Part shown: positions 8,527 through 16,904 of the stretch, piece after piece
Position numbering within the stretch: position 1 is the first letter of the stretch
Layout of the letters: each line of letters begins with the position of its first letter
DNA from: Geomonas edaphica
Lineage (GTDB): Bacteria > Desulfobacterota > Desulfuromonadia > Geobacterales > Geobacteraceae
NCBI RefSeq assembly: GCF_004917075.1
Contig: NZ_SSYB01000001.1
Span: forward strand, 913,478-977,477
Direction of reading: 5' to 3'
DNA: 64,000 bases
Position numbers and translations under genes: made by a program
The notes under the pieces: generated by a model
What the model saw: the letters and a program-made list of their open reading frames with translations, nothing else
Database searches by the model: none
Told to the model about the DNA's origin: nothing

Positions 8527-11148
8527 TCAGGAGAGGATTTTGCGGACCAGTGCGGTTTCGTCTTCCTTGCTGGAGACCTTTCCGTTGAGCCTCGCACTCA
8601 ACACGACGTCGAGCACCTCGCGGAAAAGCGGGCCGGGCTTCACGCCGAGCTGCTTCAGATCCTCGCCCTTCAAAAGTGGACGCGTGCCGTGCAGCTTGGT
8701 GAAGTAGAGAGAAATGCAGCGTTTTACCTCGGAGCTGCCGCTCTTCGCCATCTGGTACAGGAGGATCTCGACGGGGAGCCCGCGCAGGGTGAAGTAAATC
8801 TCGCTGTTCTCCACCTGCTCCCCGCGCGCAAGCTTGCGCTCCATCGGCCCCACGAGCTCATCGCCCTGGCGGCGCGTCTCGGCGAGACGCTCCCTGTAGT
8901 GCTCACTCACCGCTAGCCTGGTGCAGGTATCGAGGAACTGCTCCTGGGTAAGCCGCTCGCAAAGGGCGAGGAAATAGACGGCCCAACGCTCGTAGGGACG
9001 CTCCAGGTAGAGGAGATCAAACCAGGAGACCACGTAACGCGCCTCCTCGAGGGTCCCCTGCAGTTCGGGGGTCAGCTCGAGGCCGGGATGGATGAAGCGC
9101 AGAAGCCCCAGCGACGCCATGCGGCAGATGCCGCTTATCGGCTCCTTTTCCTTCAGGATCTGAACCAGTTCCGAGAGGAGCCTTCTCCCCCCAAGCTTCA
9201 CGAGGAAATCCATCTTCACCGCCGTCTTGATGAGATCCTCGGTGTGCTTCGCGATCCTGAAGCCGAGCCTCTGCTCGAAGCGGATGGCACGGAAGACGCG
9301 GGTCGGATCCTCCACGAAGGAGAGGTTGTGCAGCACCCGGATCACCTTGGCCTGCAGGTCGCGATAGGCGCCGAAGTAGTCGATCAGTTTTCCGAAGGAT
9401 GGGGCGTTCAGTGAAATGGCGAGGGTGTTCACGGTAAAGTCGCGCCGGTAGAGGTCCATCTTGAGCGAGGAGCGTTCCACGGTGGGGAGGGCGCCCGGGG
9501 AGACGTAATACTCTAGGCGCGTGCTGGCGACGTCGATCTTGAAGCCGTCGGGGAAAACGATGACGGCGGTGCCGAACTTCTCATGACTTTTCACGCGGCA
9601 GCCGTGCGACGCGGCGAAGGTCTCGGCAAAGAGGATCCCGTCGCCGTCAACGGTTACGTCGACGTCCGCGTTCTCCTGCCCGAGGAGGAGATCCCGGACG
9701 AAGCCCCCCACTGCGTACACCGCGAGGTCGAGTATGTCTCCGGTGTTCCCAAGATCATGGAGGATCTGCACCGAGCGCTTGGGGAGGGCTTTCTTCATCA
9801 GCGCCTCCACCTCGCGGTTTTTCACCTGGATGGCGTCGCGCGAAAGGTCGTAGATCGCCTCGCTGCCTAGGCTGTAGCGCAGGAGATCGGTGCGCGTGAT
9901 GACGCCGAGCAGTTTCTTGTCCGAAAGGACCGGCACGAGGCGTGAGTCGCCACCCACCATGTAATTTTGTATTTCGCTGATCGGGGTGTCAGGAGCGGCG
10001 ACGTAGAACTCGGAATGCATGTAGTCCGAGATCGGGACACCGTTTAGGTTGTGGTAGAGCGCCTTCTCCACCGTCTTTCTCGAGATGATCCCGACCACCT
10101 CGCCGCTTGAGACCACCGGCATCGCGCTCACGTTGTAGCGCACCAGGCGTTCGCGCGCCTGTTCTATGGTGCAGTCCGGCGGCAGGGTCTTCACCGGCGA
10201 CGACATGATGTTGCGCGCAACGCGGATCGGATCAACCCGTTTTCTTAACACCGTCTCCAACTGCTCCAGCACCTGAATGAGGGTTAGCCCTCGCACCGTG
10301 GCCGAGGCTGCCGTCGCGTGCCCCCCTCCTCCGAACTCCTTCAGGATCTCCCCTACCCTCACCTCGGGGATGCGGCTTCTTGCGATGACGAAGACGCGGT
10401 CCTGCATCCCGACGACGAGGAAGAGTACCTGCAGGTTCTCCATGTCGCGGATCATGTGGGCGAGCTGTGCGATGTCGCCGACGTAGCGATCCACCGAGGC
10501 GTGCGCCACCGAGACGTCCACCCCCTTGAGCGAGCTGGTCTTCAAGGAGGTGAGCAGGGTGTTCAGAAGCGACACCTGCTCGGCGGTCAGCTCACGTCCT
10601 ATTGAGTCGGCGACCTCGTTTAGTTGCGCGCCGCGCTCGAGGAGCCAGGACGCAACGGCGTAGTCCTCAGCGGTGGTCGATGGGAAGGTGAGGTTGCCGG
10701 TATCTTCGTGGATGCCGAGCATCATCAGGGTCGCCTGGCTCGCAGTAACCTCGATCCCCCGCTCCATGAGCATGGTGCCCAGGATCGTGGTGGTCGAACC
10801 GCAGGGGCGGATCACGCCGCCGACGGCGTTCAGATCGCCGGAGCTCGTCGGATGATGATCGTAGATGTGCAGCTCAACGCCGCCAGCCTTCGCGAGTTCG
10901 CCGAACTTCGCGAGACGGGAGGAATGCTGGCAGTCGACGACGATGAGGCGGGTGATTGCGGAGAGATCGATGTCCTTGATGCGGGCGAAAGAGAGCTCCG
11001 GGTGTAGCCCCTTCTGGAAGAAGTCACGCACTCCTTTCTCCTGCGCGCCGGAGAAGACGAGGAGCGCGTCAGGGTAGAGCATCTTCGCCGCGACCATGGA
11101 GCCGACGCAGTCGAAATCGGCGTTGACGTGGGTGGTGATGACCTCCAT
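8527..11148 (-). CDS. DHH-CBS-tRNA nucleotidyltransferase/poly(A) polymerase fusion
   Basis: An 873-residue three-part protein. The N-terminal third is a DHH/DHHA1 phosphoesterase (HVNADFDCVGSM at 7-18, VVDCQHSS, YDHHPTSSG, and GGGGHATAASA near 300). Two CBS domains follow (roughly 310-440). The C-terminal half is a class II nucleotidyltransferase: AVGGFVRDLLL then DVDVTVDGDG supplies the catalytic acidic residues, and RRDFTVNTLA and EDPTRVFRAIRFEQR are typical of CCA-adding and poly(A) enzymes. Geobacter sulfurreducens is reported to use separate C- and A-adding enzymes; this architecture fits an A-adding type, but specificity is inference. The ATG at 11146-11148 overlaps the Memo stop by one base. 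An upstream in-frame extension was rejected because it only reads through the Memo gene. Confidence 0.92.
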   Translation of the reverse strand: MEVITTHVNADFDCVGSMVAAKMLYPDALLVFSGAQEKGVRDFFQKGLHPELSFARIKDIDLSAITRLIVVDCQHSSRLAKFGELAKAGGVELHIYDHHPTSSGDLNAVGGVIRPCGSTTTILGTMLMERGIEVTASQATLMMLGIHEDTGNLTFPSTTAEDYAVASWLLERGAQLNEVADSIGRELTAEQVSLLNTLLTSLKTSSLKGVDVSVAHASVDRYVGDIAQLAHMIRDMENLQVLFLVVGMQDRVFVIARSRIPEVRVGEILKEFGGGGHATAASATVRGLTLIQVLEQLETVLRKRVDPIRVARNIMSSPVKTLPPDCTIEQARERLVRYNVSAMPVVSSGEVVGIISRKTVEKALYHNLNGVPISDYMHSEFYVAAPDTPISEIQNYMVGGDSRLVPVLSDKKLLGVITRTDLLRYSLGSEAIYDLSRDAIQVKNREVEALMKKALPKRSVQILHDLGNTGDILDLAVYAVGGFVRDLLLGQENADVDVTVDGDGILFAETFAASHGCRVKSHEKFGTAVIVFPDGFKIDVASTRLEYYVSPGALPTVERSSLKMDLYRRDFTVNTLAISLNAPSFGKLIDYFGAYRDLQAKVIRVLHNLSFVEDPTRVFRAIRFEQRLGFRIAKHTEDLIKTAVKMDFLVKLGGRRLLSELVQILKEKEPISGICRMASLGLLRFIHPGLELTPELQGTLEEARYVVSWFDLLYLERPYERWAVYFLALCERLTQEQFLDTCTRLAVSEHYRERLAETRRQGDELVGPMERKLARGEQVENSEIYFTLRGLPVEILLYQMAKSGSSEVKRCISLYFTKLHGTRPLLKGEDLKQLGVKPGPLFREVLDVVLSARLNGKVSSKEDETALVRKILS

Positions 11149-11948
11149 CAGGAAACCACGAGTGAGGCGTAGGCGACGACATTGCGTAGGTCGCCGTTCA
11201 CCTCTCCGCTGGTGGCGTAGTGCACCAGCCTGCAGGAGGTGGCCCCGAGGATTTTGGCGGCGACCAGCATGACCGCGGCCGGTATCACGCCGCACATGGT
11301 GATCCCCTTGTCGCGGCAAACGCGCAGGAGCCCTTCCGGGTTCATGTTCGCGAGTTGCGCAAGGGCCAGATCGTCCTTCGCCTTTGCCTGCACAGCCGAT
11401 TCGTAGTGGGTCATGTCGGAGCTCGCCACGATGAGGACCTCTTCGCCGTAGGCCGCGATGGCCTTGGCGACCCCCTCGCCGATTCTGGAGATCGACGGGA
11501 AATCCGGGATGGCGAGACAGATGGCGGCGATGGAGACGCACGGGTTTAGGTACTGCAGGAATGGGACCTGGACCTCGAGGGAGTGCTCGAAGCGGTGCGC
11601 CAGGGCGTCCTCGCGGACAAGCGGCGCGTGATCGAGGATGAGCTGCGAGAGCCTGCGGTTAACGGGGACGGAACCAAGCGGTGTCAGCCACTCCGTATCT
11701 GGGGAAAGCGCCGCGGCGCTCCCTGTGCCGGTGTGGTTGGGGCCTAAGACGAGGACGGTGTCGGGGATGCGAACGGCGGAATACACCTTCCCGGCCACCT
11801 TGCCGGAGTAGACGTACCCCGCGTGGGGAGCGATGATGCCGAGGGCGCTTTGCGCCTCCCCCTGCGGTACCATGGCGGAGAGCTCCTCGCGGAGCCGGTC
11901 CGGATCGCCGGTGTAGAACTTCCCGGCCACAGCAGGTTGCCGTACCAT
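11148..11948 (-). CDS. amrB: AmmeMemoRadiSam system protein B (Memo family)
   Basis: A 266-residue Memo-like protein. Putative metal-site residues lie in APHAGYVYSG, LGPNHTG and SSDMTHYES, as in the family. In many genomes Memo sits with an AMMECR1 protein and a radical SAM enzyme; neither is adjacent here. The ATG at 11946-11948 has a perfect AAGGAGG five to six bases upstream, so the longer in-frame start at 12023 was rejected. The gene is coupled by a one-base overlap to the DHH-CBS-nucleotidyltransferase gene downstream. Confidence 0.9.
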   Translation of the reverse strand: MVRQPAVAGKFYTGDPDRLREELSAMVPQGEAQSALGIIAPHAGYVYSGKVAGKVYSAVRIPDTVLVLGPNHTGTGSAAALSPDTEWLTPLGSVPVNRRLSQLILDHAPLVREDALAHRFEHSLEVQVPFLQYLNPCVSIAAICLAIPDFPSISRIGEGVAKAIAAYGEEVLIVASSDMTHYESAVQAKAKDDLALAQLANMNPEGLLRVCRDKGITMCGVIPAAVMLVAAKILGATSCRLVHYATSGEVNGDLRNVVAYASLVVS

Positions 11949-11997
11949 ACCAGCCTCCTTGTTGGAAGTGCTCATGAACAGCGAGCCAGGGGATATT

Positions 11998-12591
11998 TTA
12001 ACCCGGCAAAGGTTCCTCTTCAACGGACTCGAGGGGAAGCGCGGGCTGGTCCGCGAAAGGATCGGGACGCACGAGTTCCTGGATCTCCTTGAGTGTCGGG
12101 AGCTGGTTCAGGTCCTTAAGTCCGAACAGCTCGAGGAATTCGCGGCTCGTACCGTAGATGAGCGGCTTCCCCGGGACATCCTTCTTCCCCATGATACGCA
12201 GAAGTTTCTTCTCCAGGAGGCTCTTCATCACCCCACCCGAGTCGACGCCGCGCAGGTATTCCACCTCGGCGCGGGTGATCGGTTGGCGGTAGGCGACGAT
12301 GGCAAGCGTTTCCAGCGCGGACTGGCTGAACTTCACCCCTTTGGTCTTGTTGAGCCTACGGACGTAGTCGCCGTGCTCCGGGCGGCTTCTCAACTGGTAA
12401 CCGCCGGCCACCTGGATAAGGACGATGCCGCGCTGCGCCTGTTCGTACTCCTCGATCAACTCATCCAGCGCGGCGCGCAGATCGGCCCGCTCGAATTCCT
12501 CAAGGATGGAGGCGAGCCGGTCCAGCGTGAGCGGCTGGTCGTGGATGAAAAGGATGCTTTCTACGATCGATTTGAGCGACTTAGCGGACAA
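11998..12591 (-). CDS. scpB: Segregation and condensation protein B
   Basis: A 197-residue ScpB with paired winged-helix domains; LETLAIVAYRQPITRAEVEYLRGVDSGGV is the family core. With ScpA and SMC it forms the bacterial condensin. The start is TTG at 12589-12591, six bases after GGAGGA. It lies downstream of scpA with about 230 bp between them that hold a GC-rich palindromic repeat, so the usual tight scpA-scpB coupling is broken. Confidence 0.93.
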   Translation of the reverse strand: MSAKSLKSIVESILFIHDQPLTLDRLASILEEFERADLRAALDELIEEYEQAQRGIVLIQVAGGYQLRSRPEHGDYVRRLNKTKGVKFSQSALETLAIVAYRQPITRAEVEYLRGVDSGGVMKSLLEKKLLRIMGKKDVPGKPLIYGTSREFLELFGLKDLNQLPTLKEIQELVRPDPFADQPALPLESVEEEPLPG

Positions 12592-12733
12592 CCAGGTTCC
12601 TCCGGTACATTCAAGTTAAGACAAAAGCGGGCGAATCGCGAAACAATCCGCCCCAAAGTGATACTTACAGGTTCTTCGGAGAGTCCGAGGAGCGGATACA
12701 CATGCCTACGAAGCGCCACGTTCGGACTCGCGT

Positions 12734-12766
12734 CCCCCCCTTTGCGAAGGGGGGACAGAGGGGATT
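12734..12766. repeat. GC-rich palindromic repeat (family A), between scpA and scpB
   Basis: The core CCCCCCTTTGCGAAGGGGGG is followed by ACAGAGGGGATT. The core is nearly self-complementary. Near-identical copies occur at 15804, 21305, 21456, 26866, 43602 and 61062. Confidence 0.9.
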
Positions 12767-12822
12767 CAGCCACGGTAACCGCAGCATCCAACTTCACCAC
12801 GAAGCAAAAAATCCGAAAGGCA

Positions 12823-13650
12823 TCAAGCTGTGAGCGTAGCTTCCTCGCCTTCGACCTCACCCTCCGCTTCAGTCCCTTCCCCCTCCCCTTCCCCATCTTC
12901 CTTGGTGGCCAGATGCAGCCAGATGGCGCCACGGTTCTCCGTCTGCACCACCTTGATCAGCTTAAGCTTGCAGAGTTCGAGGATAGAAAGGAAGGTGACC
13001 ACCAGGAGGTCGCGGGTCATGCCGGTAGTGAAGAGTGCGTCGAAGGAGACCGTTTTTTCGACGTGGAGCACCGAGAGCACCTCGCCGATGCGGTCTGCGA
13101 TAGAGATGCCGTCGGCGACGACGTCATGGAAGGTATCCACCGAGACGCGTGCCAGCACCTTCTGGAATGCCTCGATAAGCTCGAAGAGTTCCACGTCCGC
13201 CGGTTCTTCGACCGGCTCCAGTTCATCGAACTCGGGAGCATCGAATTTGCGGGCGAAGACCTCGCGCCCAAGGAGGTTGCGGCAGTTGAGCAGTTGAGAG
13301 GCGTCGCGGTAGCGCTGGTATTCGAGGAGGCGGCGGACCAGTTCGGCGCGCGGGTCCTCGACCTCGGCCTCGCCGTCCTCCTCCGGGGTAGCCGGGAGGA
13401 GCATGCGAGATTTGATCTGCAGCAGGGTAGCAGCCATCACGAGGAACTCCCCGGCGATGTCGAGGTTCAGCTCCTTCATGATCTCCATGTAGTCGAGGTA
13501 CTGCCTGGTGATGGCAGCGATTGGGATGTTGTAGATGTCCACCTCGTTCTTCTTGATGAGGTGGAGCAGCAGGTCCAACGGTCCCTCAAACTCCTCGATA
13601 CGCACCCGGTAAGCCTGGTCCAGTGCGTCGGAGAACAGGTTGCTTTGCAT
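12823..13650 (-). CDS. scpA: Segregation and condensation protein A
   Basis: A ScpA kleisin of about 275 residues. The N-terminal signature YRVRIEEFEGPLDLLLHLIKK and EVDIYNIPIAAITRQYLDYM is typical; the C-terminus is acidic and Glu/Gly-rich. It bridges SMC heads and binds ScpB. An in-frame ATG at 13695 would add 15 residues, but that codon lies inside an intergenic GTTCAAC repeat; the ATG at 13648-13650 was preferred. The ribosome binding site is not obvious for either start. Confidence 0.92.
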   Translation of the reverse strand: MQSNLFSDALDQAYRVRIEEFEGPLDLLLHLIKKNEVDIYNIPIAAITRQYLDYMEIMKELNLDIAGEFLVMAATLLQIKSRMLLPATPEEDGEAEVEDPRAELVRRLLEYQRYRDASQLLNCRNLLGREVFARKFDAPEFDELEPVEEPADVELFELIEAFQKVLARVSVDTFHDVVADGISIADRIGEVLSVLHVEKTVSFDALFTTGMTRDLLVVTFLSILELCKLKLIKVVQTENRGAIWLHLATKEDGEGEGEGTEAEGEVEGEEATLTA

Positions 13651-13680
13651 CTCTTCCAAAAAGGCTCCTAAACCCGTTCT

Positions 13681-13830
13681 ACGTTCAACGTTCAACGTTC
13701 GCCGAGATTATCCTTCTAAGCAGCGCCACTCGTGGCTTGCCATTTCTCTAAAAAGAGCCTCGAAAGCCAAGGTACCCCAAGCCATTTAGGACCGCCCAGC
13801 TCGAACGTTGAACGCTGAACGTTGAACGTT
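13681..13830. repeat. Inverted GTTGAAC repeat pair, copy 2
   Basis: The left arm (13681-13699) has overlapping GTTCAAC units. The right arm (13803-13830) has the complementary GTTGAAC units. About 100 bp of unrelated sequence lies between. The architecture matches the element at 532-670. It sits between trpS and scpA. Confidence 0.75.
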
Positions 13831-13840
13831 TCCTTAGCCG

Positions 13841-14824
13841 TTAGACTTTCAGCGCCGCCCGCGCCTCGTCCATGGTCTGTCGGGCGACTACCTCGGCCTT
13901 GCGGCTACCCTCGGCGAGCACCTCGTCCACAAGACCCGGCTTCGCGGCAAGCTCCACGCGCTTCTCGCGGAACGGCGCCAGGGTGTCGACCATGGCCTGC
14001 GCGAGGATCTTCTTGCAGTCCACACAGCCAAGCTGGGCACTGCGGCAACCCTCGACAATCTCGGCGCGCTTGTCGGCATCGACGTAGAGAGAGTGCAGCG
14101 TAAAGGCGACGCAGCGGTCCGGCTCGCCGGGGTCGCGCTTGAAGGGACGCAGGGTGTCGGTCACCATGGACATGACCTTCTTCCTGGTCTCTTCGGCGTC
14201 GTCGGAGAGGAAGATCGCGTTGCCGTAGCTCTTGCTCATCTTGCGGCCGTCGATCCCGAGCACTTTCGGGGTCTCGGTGAGAAGCGCCGCAGGCTCCGGG
14301 AAGACCTCGCCGTAGAGGTAGTTGAAGCGACGCGCGATCTCGCGGGTGATCTCGAGATGCGGAATCTGGTCCTGACCGACGGGAACACGGGCGGCCTTGT
14401 AGACGATGATGTCGGACGCCATCAGCACCGGGTAGCCGAGGAAGCCGAAGGTAGAGAGGTCCTTAGTGGTCAGGTTCTCCTGCATCTCCTTGTAGGTCGG
14501 GTTGCGCTCAAGCCAGGAGACCGGCGTGATCATGGAGAGGATCAGGTTCAGTTCCGCGTGCTGCGGCACCTTGCTCTGCTTGAAGATCACGCTCTGCTCG
14601 GGATCGATCCCGAAAGCAAGCCAGTCGAGCACCATCTCGGTGATGCTGTCCTGGATACCGTCCGTGCTGGCGTACTCCGTGGTCAAGGAATGCCAGTCAG
14701 CGGCAAAGAAGAAGCACTCGAAGTTGCGCTGCAATTCCATCCAGTTGGACAGAACCCCGTGGTAGTGCCCGAGGTGCAGCTTTCCAGTCGGTCTCATGCC
14801 GCTCACGATACGGTTGTTGCTCAT
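13841..14824 (-). CDS. trpS: Tryptophanyl-tRNA synthetase
   Basis: A 327-residue class Ic synthetase. The HIGH-like motif is KLHLGHYHGVL (about residues 16-26) and the KMSKS loop is GRKMSKSYGN (about residues 194-203). It charges tRNA-Trp. The ATG at 14822-14824 follows AAGGAG. It lies directly downstream of the M50 protease gene and may be cotranscribed with it. Confidence 0.96.
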   Translation of the reverse strand: MSNNRIVSGMRPTGKLHLGHYHGVLSNWMELQRNFECFFFAADWHSLTTEYASTDGIQDSITEMVLDWLAFGIDPEQSVIFKQSKVPQHAELNLILSMITPVSWLERNPTYKEMQENLTTKDLSTFGFLGYPVLMASDIIVYKAARVPVGQDQIPHLEITREIARRFNYLYGEVFPEPAALLTETPKVLGIDGRKMSKSYGNAIFLSDDAEETRKKVMSMVTDTLRPFKRDPGEPDRCVAFTLHSLYVDADKRAEIVEGCRSAQLGCVDCKKILAQAMVDTLAPFREKRVELAAKPGLVDEVLAEGSRKAEVVARQTMDEARAALKV

Positions 14825-14858
14825 AAAAACGGACTCCTTTTTGGTTTCTATATCCAGC

Positions 14859-15542
14859 CTACCCTCTCATCATGAGCCGGGTGACGCCGAAGACGAGGTT
14901 CGAGTAAGGACCTGCCAGAAGGTGCACGCCGAAGCTGAGGGCGGGAGATATGACGTAGCTGAAGGCATTGGTGAAGAACACCAGTGCGATGATGATGATC
15001 ATGCCGAACGGCTCCACCCGGGCGAGCGCGTTGGAGGGACCGTACGGCAGCAGGCCGACCGCCACCCTTCCGCCGTCCAGCGGCGGCACCGGGATAAGGT
15101 TGAAGATGCCGAGCAGCAGGTTGATGTACACCGAGAAGGCGAGCATCAGGGTGACCGGGTCCACGACGGCAGCGATCATGCTCCCCGCGGGCACCTCCTG
15201 GGTAGCCGCGATCAGGCCGCGCATCAGAAAGGCCGAGAGGGTCGCCAGGCAGAAGTTGGTGATGGGCCCCGCGGCGGCAACCCAGATCATGTCGCGCTTG
15301 GGATGGCGCAGGTTGTTGAAGTTTACCGGCATCGGTTTGGCCCATCCGATCCCGATGACGAAGATCATGATGGTGCCGAGGATATCCAGGTGCTTGATCG
15401 GGTTGAGCGTCAGGCGCCCCAGGGATCTCGCGGTGCTGTCGCCAAACTTGTCGGCGATGAAGCCGTGGGACACCTCATGGCAGGTGATTGCCATGAGACC
15501 CGGGACCAGCATGATGGACAACTTTATGAAGAACTGGTCCAT
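14859..15542 (-). CDS. Site-2 protease-like M50 membrane metalloprotease
   Basis: A 227-residue polytopic membrane protein. The zinc motif HEVSH lies near residue 22 in the first membrane segment. The distal metal ligand is in NLIPVPPLDGGRVAVGLLP. This is the short, PDZ-less M50 subfamily often found beside trpS and scpA. The substrate is unknown. It starts ATG at 15540-15542 after AAAGGA. Confidence 0.9.
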   Translation of the reverse strand: MDQFFIKLSIMLVPGLMAITCHEVSHGFIADKFGDSTARSLGRLTLNPIKHLDILGTIMIFVIGIGWAKPMPVNFNNLRHPKRDMIWVAAAGPITNFCLATLSAFLMRGLIAATQEVPAGSMIAAVVDPVTLMLAFSVYINLLLGIFNLIPVPPLDGGRVAVGLLPYGPSNALARVEPFGMIIIIALVFFTNAFSYVISPALSFGVHLLAGPYSNLVFGVTRLMMRG

Positions 15543-15849
15543 GACGTCCTTTAAACCGTGTTAGCTACAAGCCCTATGTCTCTAGCAGATCGGTGTCGGA
15601 AAGTCAACGATAGCAGGCGATTGGGAGGGGTACCTTCCATTCCGGCCTTTACTCCCATTTGCGAAGAGTCCCGGCGAAGTATGCGTGCGTCAGTCTCGAA
15701 GCAGTGAGCGTTGCATCACGTTCCCCCCTTTGCGAAGTTCTTCAGGAAATACCGGGGAAGCATGTCTGCGTTAGTCTCGAAGCAGTGAGCATGGCATCAC
15801 GTTCCCCCCTTTGCGAAGGGGGGACAGGGGGGATTTGCCTTGTCAGGCC
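15543..15849. repeat. Intergenic region with tandem repeat units and a family A palindrome
   Basis: There is no gene. Two tandem related units carry the shared stretch GTCTCGAAGCAGTGAGC and CATCACGTTCCCCCCTTTGCGAAG (ending at about 15737 and 15820). The second runs into a complete family A palindrome at 15804-15839; the first is cut off after the left half. Confidence 0.8.
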
Positions 15850-16746
15850 CTAAACCTCTGTCACCATCTCGTGCCTCGCCTCGTGCCCCCACAGTTGCAG
15901 GATGAGTCCGCCGAAGAGGAGCACGGCCCCACCGAATCCCTGCAGCGCAGTAATCCGTTCCCCGAGCAAAACTGCGGAGAGGAGCACGGTGATGAGCGGC
16001 TCGAGCATGCTGATTATCGAGGCGTTGGTCGCTCCGACCAGGCGCAGCCCAGCGAAGAACCCCATCACGCCGAAAAGGGTCGGGAAGACGGCGATGCCGA
16101 GGATGGAAAGCCATCCCTGCGGGGTAAGTTCCAGGATGATTTCGCCTTTGGCGGCGCCGTAGCACAAAAAGGCGAGCCCGGCGGCGGTGCAGACCCAGAG
16201 CGAAGTGACCATGGGGTCAATGTCCTTGAGGATCCGGTTGCCGATGATGATGTAGCAGCTGTAGATCACCGCCGCCCCCAAAGCCGAAAGCACACCGGAG
16301 AGCTGCGCCCCCTCGAACGACGCCCCCAGCAGCAGGACGAGACCTATCGAGCAGACCACCAGCGCAATCCCCTTGGTACTGTTGAAACGCTCCTCACCAA
16401 CGATCAGGGCGAGCACGGTGACGAGCGCCGGGTAGGTGTAAAGAAGCATCCCGGTGAGCGAAGCAGGCAGGTAGTGGATCGCGTTCGCGTAAAGCCCTGA
16501 CATGCCGCCGTAGCCTACGGCTCCCATAAGGATGAGCTGAAAAGCAACCTTTTTGTCCAGTCGGCAGTCGATGCCGCGGGCGCGTACTATGCCGAAGAGG
16601 AAAAGCCCGGCGAACAGGAATCGCCCGGCCAGAGCGGTACTGATGTTGGCGCCGCCGGTGAAGGCGCTTTTTATGAGGATGCCGAGCGTTGCGAATCCCG
16701 CCGCCGAAGCGACGATGAACCACGCCCCCTTGTGCCTGTCGGTCAT
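15850..16746 (-). CDS. EamA/DMT-family transporter
   Basis: A transporter of about 298 residues with around ten hydrophobic segments and the EamA duplication; LLYTYPALVTVLALIVGEE and ISMLEPLITVLLSAVLLGE are the paired family motifs. It is probably an inner-membrane metabolite exporter; the substrate cannot be predicted. The ATG at 16744-16746 was chosen because the longer in-frame start (16908) would translate 54 residues of a GC-rich repeat. Confidence 0.88.
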   Translation of the reverse strand: MTDRHKGAWFIVASAAGFATLGILIKSAFTGGANISTALAGRFLFAGLFLFGIVRARGIDCRLDKKVAFQLILMGAVGYGGMSGLYANAIHYLPASLTGMLLYTYPALVTVLALIVGEERFNSTKGIALVVCSIGLVLLLGASFEGAQLSGVLSALGAAVIYSCYIIIGNRILKDIDPMVTSLWVCTAAGLAFLCYGAAKGEIILELTPQGWLSILGIAVFPTLFGVMGFFAGLRLVGATNASIISMLEPLITVLLSAVLLGERITALQGFGGAVLLFGGLILQLWGHEARHEMVTEV

Positions 16747-16769
16747 TGAATATAGATCCTTATTCCTGA

Positions 16770-16890
16770 ATTCCTCCTCCCCCTGGAGGGGGGAGGCCGG
16801 GAGGGGGGAAGGCGTCAGCCTGCAACAAGCAGCATCCCCCTCCCTAACCCTACCCCTGCGGGGGAGGGAACTTTTGGCTGCAGGCTGCCG
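16770..16890. repeat. Paired GC-rich hairpin repeat (family B), copy 1
   Basis: There are two CCCCTCC/GGAGGGG-type hairpins in opposite orientation separated by a short spacer. Similar doublets lie at about 45095-45200 and 47256-47365. It sits between sbcC and the EamA gene. Confidence 0.75.
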
Positions 16891-16904
16891 TCCTCCTGCG
16901 TGAA

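Noticed and set aside
11149-11541. 130-residue N-terminal extension of the DHH-CBS-nucleotidyltransferase
   Set aside because: It reads the Memo gene out of frame. The DHH domain starts at the ATG that overlaps the Memo stop.
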